A DNA stretch of 51,967 nucleotides from an uncultured Oscillospiraceae bacterium (GCA_900757655.1 CAAEOT010000037.1:1-51967), one strand, 5' to 3'; shown: positions 16,175 to 24,599, numbered from the stretch's first letter. Notes: generated by a model not told the origin, from the sequence alone. Numbers and translations are program-made.

Positions 16175-18487
16175 AGCTGTTTCCTCCTTGATTTCGGGTA
16201 CTTTTTTGAGATGGTTTGCGCGTTTATAATCGTGGCGCGTATCGCGCAGCTTGAACAGATTCAGGCGCAGGGCGTTCGTGACCACGCAGAAGCTCGACAG
16301 GCTCATGGCTGCCGCGCCGAACATGGGGTTGAGCGTCAGGCCGAGCGGAACGAACACGCCCGCCGCGATGGGGATGCCGATGGTGTTGTAGAAAAACGCC
16401 CAGAACAGGTTCTCGTGGATGTTGCGCAGCGTTGCGCGGCTGAGCCGGATGGCCGCCGGCACGTCGCTCAGACGGCTGTTGACGAGCACGACGTCGGCCG
16501 CGTCGATGGCCACATCCGTGCCCGCGCCGATGGCGATGCCGATGTCCGCGCGCGTGAGCGCCGGCGCGTCGTTGATACCGTCGCCGACCATGGCGACCTT
16601 GCCGCGCGCGCTCAGGCGGCGGATCTCGCGCTCCTTACCGTCGGGCAGCACACCCGCGATCACCTCGTCCACGCCGGCCTGCGCGCCGATGGCTTTCGCC
16701 GTGCGCGCATTGTCGCCCGTGATCATGACGACGCGGATGCCCATGTTGCGCAGCTCGCGGATGGCCTGCGGGCTGTCGGGCTTGAGCACGTCGGCCACGG
16801 CGATGATGCCGAGCAGCTTCCCGCCGCGGGCAAAAAACAGCGGCGTCTTGCCGGCCTCCGAGAGCGCTTCCGCCTGCGTCTGCATGGGCGCGGAGATCTC
16901 GGCCACGGTGCGGAGGAAGTCCGCGTTGCCGCCGCAGAGCGGCTGTCCGTCGAGCACGGCGCGCAGGCCGTTGCCCGGCAGGGCCTGAAAGTCCGCGACC
17001 TCGGCGGCGGTCAGCCCGTCGGCCTCCGCGCGGCGCAGCACCGCCTTGGCCAGCGGATGCTCGCTCCTGCGCTCGAGCGCGCAGGCCAGGCGCAGCAGCT
17101 CGCCCTCCGTCACGCCGGGGGCCGGACAGATGTCCGTCACGGTCGGGTTGCCGGAGGTGATGGTGCCAGTCTTGTCGAGCGCGACGATCTGGATGCGGCC
17201 GGTCTCCTCGAGGGAGGCGGCCGTCTTGAAGAGAATGCCGTTTTTCGCGCCCATGCCGCTGCCGACCATGATCGCCACCGGTGTGGCGAGGCCGAGCGCG
17301 CACGGGCAGCTGATGACGAGCACGGAGATGCCGCGCGCGAGCGCATAGCCCACGGTGCGGCCGAGCAGCAGCCAGACAACGAACGTCACGAGCGCGATGC
17401 CCATGACCGACGGCACGAACACGCCGGACACCTTGTCGGCGATCTTCGCGATCGGCGCCTTCGTAGCCGCCGCGTCGCTGACCATCTGGATGATCTGCGA
17501 GAGGGTCGTGTCCTCGCCGACGCGCGTGGCGCGGCACTTGAGAAAGCCCGACTGGTTCACCGTCGCGGCCGAGACGGACGCGCCCGGCGCCTTGTCGGCC
17601 GGGATGCTCTCGCCCGTGAGCGCCGCCTCGTTGACCGCGCTCATGCCGGCGAGCACCACACCGTCGACCGGGATGCGCTCACCCGGGCGGACGACGAAGA
17701 CATCGCCCTTCTGCACCTGCTCGACCGGGACGGTCACCTCCGCGCCGTCGCGCTCGACGGTGGCGGTCTTCGGCGCGAGTTCCATGAGGCTGCGCAGCGC
17801 GTCGGTCGTCTTGCCCTTCGAGCGGGCCTCGAGCGTCTTGCCCACCGTGATGAGCGTGAGGATCATGGCGGCGGACTCAAAGTAAAAGTCGTGCATATAG
17901 CCCATGACGGCCTGATCGTCGCCGCGCACCTGCGCGCCCGTCATGGCAAAGAGCGCATAGGTACTGTACACGAACGCCGCCGTCGCCCCGAGGGCCACGA
18001 GCGTGTCCATGTTCGGCGCGCGGTGCCAGAGCGCCTGGAAGCCGCTGATGAAAAACTTCTGGTTGATGACCATGATGATCACCGTCAGAAGCAGCTGCGT
18101 CAGGCCCATAGCGACATGGTTGCCGTCATAAAACTTCGGCAGCGGCCAGCCCCACATCATGTGGCCCATGGAAAAATACATCAGAATGAGCAGAAAGCCC
18201 AGCGACCAGAACAGTCTGCGCCGCAGCTTCGGCGTCTCGTGGTCAGCGAGCGCATCGGCGCCGGCGGCAGGGTTCGCGCTCTGCTGCGCGCCCTTGACCG
18301 ACGCCCCGTAGCCCGCGGCCTGCACCGCGTCGATGACGGCCTGGTCCGCTGCCGTGCCCTCCACCCCCATGGAGTTGGTCAGCAGGCTGACCGAGCATGC
18401 CGTCACGCCCGGCACGCCCGACACCGCCTTTTCCACGCGCGCCGAGCAGGCCGCGCAGCTCATGCCGGTGACATGGTATTGCTTCAA
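15965..18487 (-). CDS. copA: Copper-exporting P1B-type ATPase, fused to a C-terminal CopZ-like domain
   Basis: Exports Cu(I) across the membrane using ATP. 840 residues; the start is TTG 18487, with GGAGG 7 bases upstream. Order: heavy-metal-binding domain with GMSCAACSARV (about 8-18); membrane helices; actuator loop with LTGESIPADK; the metal site CPCALGLATP; phosphorylation site DKTGTITSG; SEHPLAKAV; hinge GDGINDAPAL; and final helices. The last 69 residues are a second metal-binding domain with GMMCGHCEATVKK, preceded by a short linker. That domain begins at an ATG with its own ribosome binding site, so free CopZ may also be made. CsoR lies just upstream, and the promoter carries CsoR-like operators. 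Confidence 0.95.
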   Translation of the reverse strand: MKQYHVTGMSCAACSARVEKAVSGVPGVTACSVSLLTNSMGVEGTAADQAVIDAVQAAGYGASVKGAQQSANPAAGADALADHETPKLRRRLFWSLGFLLILMYFSMGHMMWGWPLPKFYDGNHVAMGLTQLLLTVIIMVINQKFFISGFQALWHRAPNMDTLVALGATAAFVYSTYALFAMTGAQVRGDDQAVMGYMHDFYFESAAMILTLITVGKTLEARSKGKTTDALRSLMELAPKTATVERDGAEVTVPVEQVQKGDVFVVRPGERIPVDGVVLAGMSAVNEAALTGESIPADKAPGASVSAATVNQSGFLKCRATRVGEDTTLSQIIQMVSDAAATKAPIAKIADKVSGVFVPSVMGIALVTFVVWLLLGRTVGYALARGISVLVISCPCALGLATPVAIMVGSGMGAKNGILFKTAASLEETGRIQIVALDKTGTITSGNPTVTDICPAPGVTEGELLRLACALERRSEHPLAKAVLRRAEADGLTAAEVADFQALPGNGLRAVLDGQPLCGGNADFLRTVAEISAPMQTQAEALSEAGKTPLFFARGGKLLGIIAVADVLKPDSPQAIRELRNMGIRVVMITGDNARTAKAIGAQAGVDEVIAGVLPDGKEREIRRLSARGKVAMVGDGINDAPALTRADIGIAIGAGTDVAIDAADVVLVNSRLSDVPAAIRLSRATLRNIHENLFWAFFYNTIGIPIAAGVFVPLGLTLNPMFGAAAMSLSSFCVVTNALRLNLFKLRDTRHDYKRANHLKKVPEIKEETAMKKTITIEGMMCGHCEATVKKALEALPEVTEAEVSHTAGTAVVTLSAPVDDAVLKSTVEAKDYTVTGIA

Positions 18488-18512
18488 AGTGGTTCCTCCT
18501 TTGCAGTGCGGC

Positions 18513-18830
18513 TCATTTCATGAGTTTCTGCAGCGTCGCCACCAGCTCGTCGATCACCTCGTCCTTGCCGTCGCGGATGTCCTCGACGACGCAGGTGCGG
18601 ATGTGGCTGGCCAGCAGCTCCTTATTGAATGCATTGAGCGCCGCGCCCGCCGCCGCCGACTGCACGAGAATGTCCGGGCAGTAGGCGTCGTTCTCGACCA
18701 TGCCGCGGATGCCGCGGATCTGGCCCTCGATGCGGTTGAGCCGGTGGATGAGCCGCTTGTATTCCTCCGGCGTGCGCTCCTTCTTGCGCTGCGAGCAGCC
18801 GCAGCAGCCGGTTTTTTTCTCATCGTCCAT
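18513..18830 (-). CDS. csoR: CsoR-family copper-sensing repressor
   Basis: Represses the copper genes and lets go of DNA on binding Cu(I). The start chosen is ATG 18830 (MDDEKKTGCCGC), with GAGG 9 bases upstream; ATG 18845 is an alternative. About 105 residues, all helical. The Cu ligand pattern of CsoR is present: Cys in NDAYCPDIL, then His and Cys in SHIRTCV (HxxxC). The family core LIHRLNRIEGQIRGIRGMV is intact. An extra CCGC cluster lies at the N-terminus. It is followed 25 bases later by copA and preceded by two palindromic operators. Confidence 0.92.
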   Translation of the reverse strand: MDDEKKTGCCGCSQRKKERTPEEYKRLIHRLNRIEGQIRGIRGMVENDAYCPDILVQSAAAGAALNAFNKELLASHIRTCVVEDIRDGKDEVIDELVATLQKLMK

Positions 18831-18855
18831 GTATTTGTACCTCATTGTTTCCCAT

Positions 18856-18906
18856 ATACCCCTTGGGGGTATATTCGAATATATACCCCCCAAGGGTATT
18901 TGTCAA
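18856..18906 (-). promoter_or_regulatory. csoR-copA promoter with two CsoR-type operators
   Basis: On the minus strand TTGACA (18906-18901), a 17-base spacer and TATATT (18883-18878) form the promoter. A palindrome ATACCC..GGGTAT at 18883-18899 fills the spacer. A second, ATACCCCTTGGGGGTAT, lies at 18856-18872 just past the -10. Both resemble known CsoR boxes, so autorepression is likely. Confidence 0.8.
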
Positions 18907-18924
18907 GAGGGCGCGTGCATTTTC

Positions 18925-18953
18925 TTGACAGTGGGCGCGCGCTTGCTTATCAT
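18925..18953 (+). promoter_or_regulatory. Promoter of the lipoprotein gene at 18982
   Basis: TTGACA (18925-18930), 17-base spacer, TATCAT (18948-18953). It diverges from the csoR promoter with the -35 boxes about 20 bases apart, so copper control may extend to this gene. Confidence 0.75.
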
Positions 18954-18981
18954 AAGGACACAACGAAAGGAGTGTTTCCAT

Positions 18982-19539
18982 ATGAAGGTATGGTTATCCC
19001 GCAATGCAAAGCGCTTCGCGGCGCTCACCCTCGCGCTGGTGCTCGTGCTGGCGCTGGCCGCCTGCGGCAGCAAGACGCAGACGCCGGAGACGTCCTCCAC
19101 CCCCACGGTCGTGACGCCGCCGGTGCAGACGCCCGCAGACCCGGCCTCCGACCCGGCCCGCCCGGCCGGCACGGAGACGGACCAGCTGACCACGGTGCTC
19201 GACGACATTGAAAAGAACGTGCAGCTCGGCGTGACCGGCAGCTCGCTCAAGGCAGTGCCCTACGCCGTGAAGCTGCTCGACTGGGGCGCGGCGAGCACGA
19301 TGACCCAGAGCGAGATCAAGTCCGCCGTCGTCGCGTGGCTCAGCGACAAGGGCAACGATGCGCAGGTCTCCTTCAGCCAGCAGATGGACCTGATCGACAC
19401 GACCTGCCAGGCGCTCATGGGCAGCGGCGCGCGCGACCTGCTCGATTCCGCCGGCTGCCAGAACGTCAAGGGTGACTGGCCGGTGCAGGCGTCCGACCGC
19501 GTTGAGGCCATCCTTGAGGCCGTCGGCCTGCGCGGATAA
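18982..19539 (+). CDS. Lipoprotein of unknown function
   Basis: 185 residues. The start is ATG 18982, with AAAGGAG 9 bases upstream. A signal peptide with lipobox LALAACGSK is followed by a Thr/Pro-rich linker (about 30-65) and a helical domain of about 115 residues (QLTTVLDDIEKNVQLGVTGS, TQSEIKSAVVAWLSDKG, QMDLIDTTCQALMGSGARDL, DRVEAILEAVGLRG). I do not recognise the domain. It is divergent from csoR-copA with closely spaced promoters, so a link to copper or envelope stress is possible but unproven. It has no cysteine or histidine cluster that would suggest metal binding. Confidence 0.75.
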   Translation: MKVWLSRNAKRFAALTLALVLVLALAACGSKTQTPETSSTPTVVTPPVQTPADPASDPARPAGTETDQLTTVLDDIEKNVQLGVTGSSLKAVPYAVKLLDWGAASTMTQSEIKSAVVAWLSDKGNDAQVSFSQQMDLIDTTCQALMGSGARDLLDSAGCQNVKGDWPVQASDRVEAILEAVGLRG

Positions 19540-19550
19540 TTTGCAGGCAG

Positions 19551-19600
19551 AAAACCGCCACGCCCCTGCGCGCCGGAATGGCGCGCAGGGGCGTGGTTTT
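19551..19600. terminator. Bidirectional terminator between convergent lipoprotein genes
   Basis: CCACGCCCCTGCGCGCC and GGCGCGCAGGGGCGTGG form a 17-base stem flanked by AAAA and TTTT, so it works for both strands. Confidence 0.8.
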
Positions 19601-19617
19601 CGTTTTGCTGCCGGTGC

Positions 19618-19974
19618 TCAGCCGTGGTAGTCGCCGGTCGCGGAATCGACCGTGACGTAGGGCACGACTTTGCCGTCGATCTTCACATAGACCTGATAGA
19701 TGCCGTTTCCGAGATCCTCGTAGTGGTCGGGCGTGACGCCGTAGTTTTCGAGCAGGCTCCGTTCAAACTCGGCCTTCCAGCCGTCTCTGCCGGTGTCTTT
19801 TCCGGCAGCGGGCGTCGGTGCCGCAGACGGGGCGGCGATGACGGGCGTCTCAACGGCCGGGGCCGCAGGCGTCTGTGCGGGGTCGGATGCGGCGGCGGTC
19901 TGCCTGCCGCAGGCAGTCAGCGCCAGCAGGAGCACGGCGGTCAGCAGCGCGGCCGCGTGTTTGCGGTGGGTCAT
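19618..19974 (-). CDS. Small lipoprotein of unknown function
   Basis: 118 residues; ATG 19974 follows AAGGAGG. Lipobox LALTACGRQ, an Ala/Pro/Thr-rich linker (about 28-60), then a compact domain of about 55 residues (WKAEFERSLLENYGVTPDHY, GNGIYQVYVKIDGKVVPYVT, ending VDSATGDYHG). The ending recalls PepSY-like domains, but the match is weak. It faces the lipoprotein at 18982 across a shared terminator. A sequence resembling a CsoR box lies about 70 bases upstream, so copper control is possible. Confidence 0.7.
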   Translation of the reverse strand: MTHRKHAAALLTAVLLLALTACGRQTAAASDPAQTPAAPAVETPVIAAPSAAPTPAAGKDTGRDGWKAEFERSLLENYGVTPDHYEDLGNGIYQVYVKIDGKVVPYVTVDSATGDYHG

Positions 19975-20042
19975 GAGTGTTTCCTCCTTAGTAATGGTGT
20001 TTTCGGTGTTTTCGCAGACATTTTACATCAAAATTCGCAGAA

Positions 20043-20059
20043 ATACCCCCCTGGGGTGC
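20043..20059 (-). promoter_or_regulatory. CsoR-box-like palindrome upstream of the small lipoprotein
   Basis: ATACCCCCCTGGGGTGC matches the two boxes before csoR in its left half and core, with a decayed right end. Confidence 0.4.
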
Positions 20060-20124
20060 AAAATTCAGATGTGAATTCAGATTTTAATTTTGCGCAGGCA
20101 TGGCAGCGGGCGGGTTTTTTGCGC

Positions 20125-20153
20125 TTGACAGGGCCTCCGGCGCGGGATATTCT
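20125..20153 (+). promoter_or_regulatory. Promoter of the membrane-protein pair
   Basis: TTGACA (20125-20130), 17-base spacer, TATTCT (20148-20153); the first gene starts 25 bases further on. Confidence 0.7.
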
Positions 20154-20177
20154 GTCAGCAGAACGGAGGGGACGCGC

Positions 20178-20633
20178 GTGCCGGAGAAGTATGTTTTGCC
20201 GATTGTGATGCTGGTGGCTTGGCCGCTCCATGTTGCGTTTGTGCGCGTCGCAATCGAAGGTGTTTTGAGAGCGGCCATGAGCAAGACGATGATTCGGAAA
20301 CAGCGAAAGGCGCACCCTGGATTCTGGAACTGGCTGACCTACCGTGGCGTCGCATCGGCAATTCCGCTTCCGATCCAAATTTGGTACTATTGTGAACTGC
20401 TCAAATATCCGATTGCGGCACTCGCGTTCTATGTGCTGATGTGGCTGCTCGGCGTACCGCTCGATCCGCTGCGGAAATGGCCGGCGATTATTCTCATATC
20501 TTCAGAATTGATTCTGGTTGCGTATTATGTATTTTTTACTGCACAAGGGGCAGGGCCAGAGGATCGCCGCATGCCCGCGTGGACGGTCAAGCACTTTTCC
20601 CCCGACCGCAGCGATGACAGAAAGCCGCGGTGA
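20178..20633 (+). CDS. Unknown membrane protein
   Basis: 151 residues from GTG 20178, with GGAGGGG 6 bases upstream. I do not recognise the family. Three hydrophobic segments are visible: YVLPIVMLVAWPLHVAFV near the start, PIAALAFYVLMWLLGVPL, and WPAIILISSELILVAYYVFF. The basic stretch between the first two (MSKTMIRKQRKAHPGFWNWL) probably faces the cytoplasm. It is AT-richer than its neighbours. The next gene follows by a few bases, so the two are probably co-expressed; this pairing is all the context offers. Confidence 0.65.
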   Translation: MPEKYVLPIVMLVAWPLHVAFVRVAIEGVLRAAMSKTMIRKQRKAHPGFWNWLTYRGVASAIPLPIQIWYYCELLKYPIAALAFYVLMWLLGVPLDPLRKWPAIILISSELILVAYYVFFTAQGAGPEDRRMPAWTVKHFSPDRSDDRKPR

Positions 20634-20637
20634 TGAC

Positions 20638-21222
20638 ATGCACGGAAAACAGAGTTCAAAAAACAGGCTGAAAAAACGGCTGCTCAAACGGCGGCAGGCG
20701 ATGACCAAGCGCTGGGACAAGCAGAGCACGCGCCGTCATCTGCCGGTGTACCTGCTGTGTAACTTGCTTCTGGTCGGCAGCCTGTACGGCTGCATTTTTG
20801 CGATTCCGAATGTGCGGGATGTCCGCACCGTCCGCACAAAAATCACGGATGTGCACTATGAGGCCGTGCGGTGGGCGCAGTGGATCGCGTTTACAACGCC
20901 GGACGGAGAGCGATTCTTCCTGCGCAGAGATTGGCGCGGCTATGACGCAGCGCGGGAAGATACTGCGCGCCTGCAGGCGTTGGCAGCAGGTGGGACGGAG
21001 CTGGAGCTGACGGTCTCCGGCCACCGGTTTTCCTTTCTGGATATGCACAGCGGTGAACAGCAGGTCGTCGGGGTACGTGCGGAACAGGAAACATTTCTGC
21101 CGGTGTCCGAATGGGTGGCAGATGTGTGCCGCTCCCGCGTGACGGACAGCGTCCTGCTGGGTGTTTATGCCGTTATAACGCTGGGCGGGCTGCTGTACCT
21201 GCTGCTTCTTTGCAAAACGTAA
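20638..21222 (+). CDS. Unknown membrane protein, second of the pair
   Basis: About 194 residues from ATG 20638; ATG 20614, inside the previous gene, is an alternative and neither has a strong ribosome binding site. A very basic N-terminus (SKNRLKKRLLKRRQAMTKRW) leads to a membrane helix (LPVYLLCNLLLVGSLYGCIF). A beta-rich extracellular-looking domain follows (VHYEAVRWAQWIAFTTPDGE, then LELTVSGHRFSFLDMHSGEQ), and a second helix ends the protein (VLLGVYAVITLGGLLYLLLL). I do not recognise it. It may be translationally coupled to the gene before it. Confidence 0.65.
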   Translation: MHGKQSSKNRLKKRLLKRRQAMTKRWDKQSTRRHLPVYLLCNLLLVGSLYGCIFAIPNVRDVRTVRTKITDVHYEAVRWAQWIAFTTPDGERFFLRRDWRGYDAAREDTARLQALAAGGTELELTVSGHRFSFLDMHSGEQQVVGVRAEQETFLPVSEWVADVCRSRVTDSVLLGVYAVITLGGLLYLLLLCKT

Positions 21223-21231
21223 AAATTCACG

Positions 21232-21268
21232 GTCCGCCGCAGGGTTTTCCCTGCGGCGGACATGTTTT
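21232..21268 (+). terminator. Terminator after the membrane-protein pair
   Basis: GTCCGCCGCAGGG and CCCTGCGGCGGAC with a short loop form a strong stem, followed by ATGTTTTT. The 220 bases beyond it hold no gene I can support. Confidence 0.75.
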
Positions 21269-21486
21269 TGCGCAGCGGGCAGATTTTATCTGCTCGAAGG
21301 CGATTATCGAGTACATTTACTATTATTTCCGGATTCAATGAAAACGAAACAGTCTGAGCCCCGTGCAATACAGGGTTCAGACCGTTCAGGTCGCTTGATC
21401 TTTTTTGTCTAGCTTTTGGGGTTCACTTCAATGCATATTTCCGGGCTGTTTCTGCCTTTCCAGAGCGGACGCGCCCATATGGATTT

Positions 21487-22248
21487 TCATACATCCGGCT
21501 CTGCGAGCATGCGCTTGATCTCCGAAAGCGTTTCCGGGCTGAGGACCTCGTCTTTCCGCTCAATGGAGCACATGATGGACATTGCGCCCCGGATCTCTCC
21601 GTACACCCGCAGCGGAAAGGACACGGTCAGGCAGCCGCTGAGCCATTCCTCATTGTGCACGGAGTAGCCGACGCGGCGGATCAGCTCCAGGTTTTCCCGG
21701 AGCTCTTTCTCACTGGTAATGGTTGTGCTCGTATACTTGATGAACTTCAGACCGGACAGATACTCCGAAAGCTGCTCCTCAGGCAGCGTGGACAGCAGGA
21801 GCTTTCCCGGCGCGGAGCAGTAGTGCTGCCGCTTGGGGTCAAAAAAGGCGTTGTTATAGGAGATGTTCTGTGTCTGAAGATCCTTGTGCAGGGTGATCGT
21901 ACTGAGCCCGTAAAAGGCCATGATGTGCGTCGTCGCGTTCAGGTTATAGGCCAGCGTGTGCATCACATCCAGATAGCGGACGGTCAGCGGATGGCTGACG
22001 ATCAGATTTGACGCGATTTTCAGTAGCCGATCTGTGAGCCGGTATTTTCCGATTTGCTCGCGCTTATCTACATATCCAAGATTTTGCAGCGTGATTAGAA
22101 ACCTGTCCGCGCTCGAAGCATGCGTATCGAGCCGCTTCGCGATCTGAAGCACCGAGAGTTCGCCGTTGGTTTCGGCCAGCAGTTCGATCAGCCGGATTGT
22201 TTTCTCTACCGATGCGATGTTGTAGGAATAATCGTTCGCTTCGCTCAT
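21487..22248 (-). CDS. IclR-family transcriptional regulator
   Basis: 253 residues. The winged HTH at about 10-70 reads SVEKTIRLIELLAETNGELS and LQIAKRLDTHASSADRFLIT. It is followed by the IclR ligand-binding domain (NLNATTHIMAFYGLSTITLH, CSAPGKLLLSTLPEEQL, VHNEEWLSGCLTVSFPLR, GEIRGAMSIMC). All parts look complete. It diverges from a hydrolase-transporter pair (22494-24533) across a 245-base gap holding a clear inverted repeat. IclR proteins often control aromatic, hydroxy- or oxo-acid pathways. Control of the adjacent cluster is inferred from position; the effector is unknown. Confidence 0.9.
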   Translation of the reverse strand: MSEANDYSYNIASVEKTIRLIELLAETNGELSVLQIAKRLDTHASSADRFLITLQNLGYVDKREQIGKYRLTDRLLKIASNLIVSHPLTVRYLDVMHTLAYNLNATTHIMAFYGLSTITLHKDLQTQNISYNNAFFDPKRQHYCSAPGKLLLSTLPEEQLSEYLSGLKFIKYTSTTITSEKELRENLELIRRVGYSVHNEEWLSGCLTVSFPLRVYGEIRGAMSIMCSIERKDEVLSPETLSEIKRMLAEPDV

Positions 22249-22335
22249 GTTTTCTGCATCTCCGATCGGAAGCGTTCTCCGCCATTGTCTTTCCCCCTAA
22301 ATTATATATGAGCCGCACAAAAAATTCAACTCGAT

Positions 22336-22360
22336 CCGGATTGCGCAATACGCAATCCGG
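22336..22360. promoter_or_regulatory. Inverted repeat, probable IclR operator
   Basis: CCGGATTGCG, CAATA, CGCAATCCGG form a perfect 10-base inverted repeat. A third copy of the half-site (CCGGATTGCA) overlaps its right end at 22357-22366. It lies between the divergent IclR and hydrolase genes. Confidence 0.65.
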
Positions 22361-22493
22361 ATTGCATTATATACTGGATACTTCCCGAACAGAAAAATGT
22401 TGGTTGCTATTTATTGGTTCATATTTACAAACAAATGCGCGTGTGCTACCTTGATTTTAGTCATTATGACAAAAAGAAAAGGAGAGAAGAAAA

Positions 22494-23327
22494 ATGAATC
22501 TGCCAATGTATCAAATCGACATCCAGAAACTGCTTGCAGGTATGCCGGACGACTCGTGGTTTACCCACGCCCAGATCTTCGATGATCTGCTCTGCGTTGC
22601 CAACAAGAGCACCGCCTCGTTTGTTCTGAAGACCTCCGAGGGCCTCATCGTGATCGACGCAATCTATCCCAAGGAGACGATGTTCCACGCGATCGTCTCT
22701 GCGATTGAGGATATCGGCTGGGATCCGCATGAGATCCGCAAGTTCGTGATCACGCATGGACACTTTGACCACTGCGGCTGCGGAAAGTGGCTGGTTGACA
22801 GCTTCGGCTGCGAAACGTATCTGAGCAAGATCGACGATGATTTCTGGGAGCAGCACCCGTTCTTCCCGGACAGGCCGGATACCTGGAAGAATTTCCGGAT
22901 CGACCACTACATCGACGATGGCGATGTGATCACGCTCGGCGACCACTGGATCCGCGTTCTGTTCACACCCGGACACACGCCCGGCGGCCTGAGCTTTATC
23001 TTCCCCGTGCATGACAACGGTGTCGAGCACATGGCCGGTATGTGGGGCGGAACGAATCCTCCGGCGACGATCGAGGGGAATGTGCAGTACCTTTCCTCGA
23101 TCGAGCATTTTGCCAAGGAGACGGCAAAATATCACTGCGATGTTCCCATCTGCAATCACCCGGACTTCGACAACGGCTATCTGAAGATGGAATGTGCAAG
23201 AAACAGAAAGGCGCACATGCCGAACTGCTACTGCATCGGGGAGAGCGAATTCCAGCGGTTCAATGACATTTTCAAGTGCCTCGCCTACGGAAAGCTGAGA
23301 GCAATCGACGCGAGCGCGAATCATTGA
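22494..23327 (+). CDS. Metallo-beta-lactamase-fold hydrolase
   Basis: 277 residues; ATG 22494 follows AAAGGAG. A cytoplasmic (no signal peptide) zinc hydrolase of the MBL fold. It shows the HxHxDH zinc motif in VITHGHFDHCG and the later His in FTPGHTPGGLSFIF. The spacing and sequence look closest to subclass-B3-like proteins. Antibiotic hydrolysis is unlikely because it is not exported. Its neighbours are a carboxylate-type MFS carrier and then a 2-hydroxyacid dehydrogenase system, so it may open a lactone or ester, or act on a thioester, to feed that pathway (inference). It probably shares a transcript with the MFS gene 21 bases downstream. Confidence 0.85.
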   Translation: MNLPMYQIDIQKLLAGMPDDSWFTHAQIFDDLLCVANKSTASFVLKTSEGLIVIDAIYPKETMFHAIVSAIEDIGWDPHEIRKFVITHGHFDHCGCGKWLVDSFGCETYLSKIDDDFWEQHPFFPDRPDTWKNFRIDHYIDDGDVITLGDHWIRVLFTPGHTPGGLSFIFPVHDNGVEHMAGMWGGTNPPATIEGNVQYLSSIEHFAKETAKYHCDVPICNHPDFDNGYLKMECARNRKAHMPNCYCIGESEFQRFNDIFKCLAYGKLRAIDASANH

Positions 23328-23348
23328 TGGGAAACGGAGAGAAATGAG

Positions 23349-24533
23349 ATGAAAAACAGCAGAATCTTCATTCTTGCCTGCGGCATTATCTGCAGTCTGA
23401 TCATGGGTTTTGCCTATACCTATAGTATTGTGCAGCCCTACATCATGGACTATTTCTCGATCGCGTCGTACATGGCAAGCCTTCCTTATACGATCTTCCT
23501 CGCGCTGTTCGTTGTCGGCAACTATGTTGGCGGCGTGATGCAGAAAAAGCACAGTGTCAAGATGATCATGCTTATCGGCTATCTTCTGATGGCCGCCGGC
23601 CTGTTTTCCACATCCCTTCTGCCGAGCAGTGCACCCGCCGGCATGTGGTTCACCTATGGCACCCTCCTTGGAATCGGCGACGGCATGGTATACAATGTCA
23701 TTATTGCAATGATGCAGAAATGGTTTCCCGACAAGAAGGGGCTTGCGACCGGCATCACCCTTGCTGTTCTCGGCATTTCGGCGACGATCCTTTCTCCGCT
23801 CAGCAGCACATGGCTCACAAACTATGGCTTTACGGGAACGTTCCGGATACTCGCAGTCATCTTTGCTGTCGTCGCAGTGTTCGGCATGCTGACCATCAAG
23901 GCACCCCCTGCGGGATATATGGCCGACTACAAGCCGTCGGGCGTGGTCGCCGTTTCCAAAAATACCTGCACGACTGCACGCGATTGCTTCCGGTGCAGAG
24001 AATATTATCTCCTCAGCCTTGTCTATTTCTGCGCGATCCCGGCGTTTGTGCTTCTCAGTGCGATCTTCGTCAGCTACGGCACATCCAGAGGTCTGGACAA
24101 GACACTGCTCGTGACGGGTGTTTCCGTCGCGTCGCTCATGCAGGTCGCCGGCCGCTTCCTGATTTCCACAGGCAGTGATAAGATTGGCCGCAAAGGCGCT
24201 ATGCTCCTCTGCTTTGCAATCACGATCCTTGCCATCGTGCTGCTCACGTTCTCCAAGGGAATTGTATATGTCGTGTGCTTCTGGCTGCTCAGCTTCACTT
24301 ACGGCGGTACGGCGGCGACCATGCCCTCGCTCACGACCGACTATCTCGGCTCCGAGAACGCTGGTCTTGTCTGCTCACTTGTTATGATCGGCTTCGGCGT
24401 TGCCTCAGTCGGAACAAGCTTCCTCGCCAAGGCCGTCAACACCTCCATGGCCTTCATCCTGGCCGGCGTAATTGCCATTGTCGGCATCCTCGTCACACTT
24501 GCGCTTCCCAAACTCGGGAAGGCAGAACAATAA
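23349..24533 (+). CDS. MFS transporter, oxalate/formate antiporter (OFA) type
   Basis: 394 residues with about 12 hydrophobic segments. The OFA-family signature is visible: FAYTYSIVQPYIMDYFSI near the start, GTLLGIGDGMVYNVIIAMM and KWFPDKKGLATGITL in the middle, and GRFLISTGSDKIGRKGAMLL in the second half. OFA carriers move small carboxylates such as oxalate, formate, pyruvate or lactate. The gene follows the MBL hydrolase by 21 bases and is closed by a terminator, after which the FAD dehydrogenase and Etf genes begin from their own control region. It probably imports the acid, ester or lactone used by this cluster. Confidence 0.88.
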   Translation: MKNSRIFILACGIICSLIMGFAYTYSIVQPYIMDYFSIASYMASLPYTIFLALFVVGNYVGGVMQKKHSVKMIMLIGYLLMAAGLFSTSLLPSSAPAGMWFTYGTLLGIGDGMVYNVIIAMMQKWFPDKKGLATGITLAVLGISATILSPLSSTWLTNYGFTGTFRILAVIFAVVAVFGMLTIKAPPAGYMADYKPSGVVAVSKNTCTTARDCFRCREYYLLSLVYFCAIPAFVLLSAIFVSYGTSRGLDKTLLVTGVSVASLMQVAGRFLISTGSDKIGRKGAMLLCFAITILAIVLLTFSKGIVYVVCFWLLSFTYGGTAATMPSLTTDYLGSENAGLVCSLVMIGFGVASVGTSFLAKAVNTSMAFILAGVIAIVGILVTLALPKLGKAEQ

Positions 24534-24539
24534 TTCCGG

Positions 24540-24575
24540 GCTTCCGGCCCGTTTCTCGGGCCGGAAGCTTTTTTT
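24540..24575 (+). terminator. Terminator after the MFS gene
   Basis: GCTTCCGGCCCG and CGGGCCGGAAGC with a 5-base loop, then TTTTTTT. It separates the hydrolase-transporter pair from the dehydrogenase-Etf genes. Confidence 0.85.
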
Positions 24576-24599
24576 GCGCAAAAATATGATTTTTTCACA

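Noticed and set aside
16067..18523. Long plus-strand frame of over 800 codons opposite copA
   Set aside because: An Arg/His/Asp-rich antisense shadow; copA on the other strand has every expected motif. Similar shadows lie opposite the dehydrogenase, argH, and the genes at 34501, 38926 and 45534.
22494..23327. Beta-lactamase for antibiotic resistance
   Set aside because: No signal peptide, and the context is a catabolic cluster; the MBL fold has many other uses.
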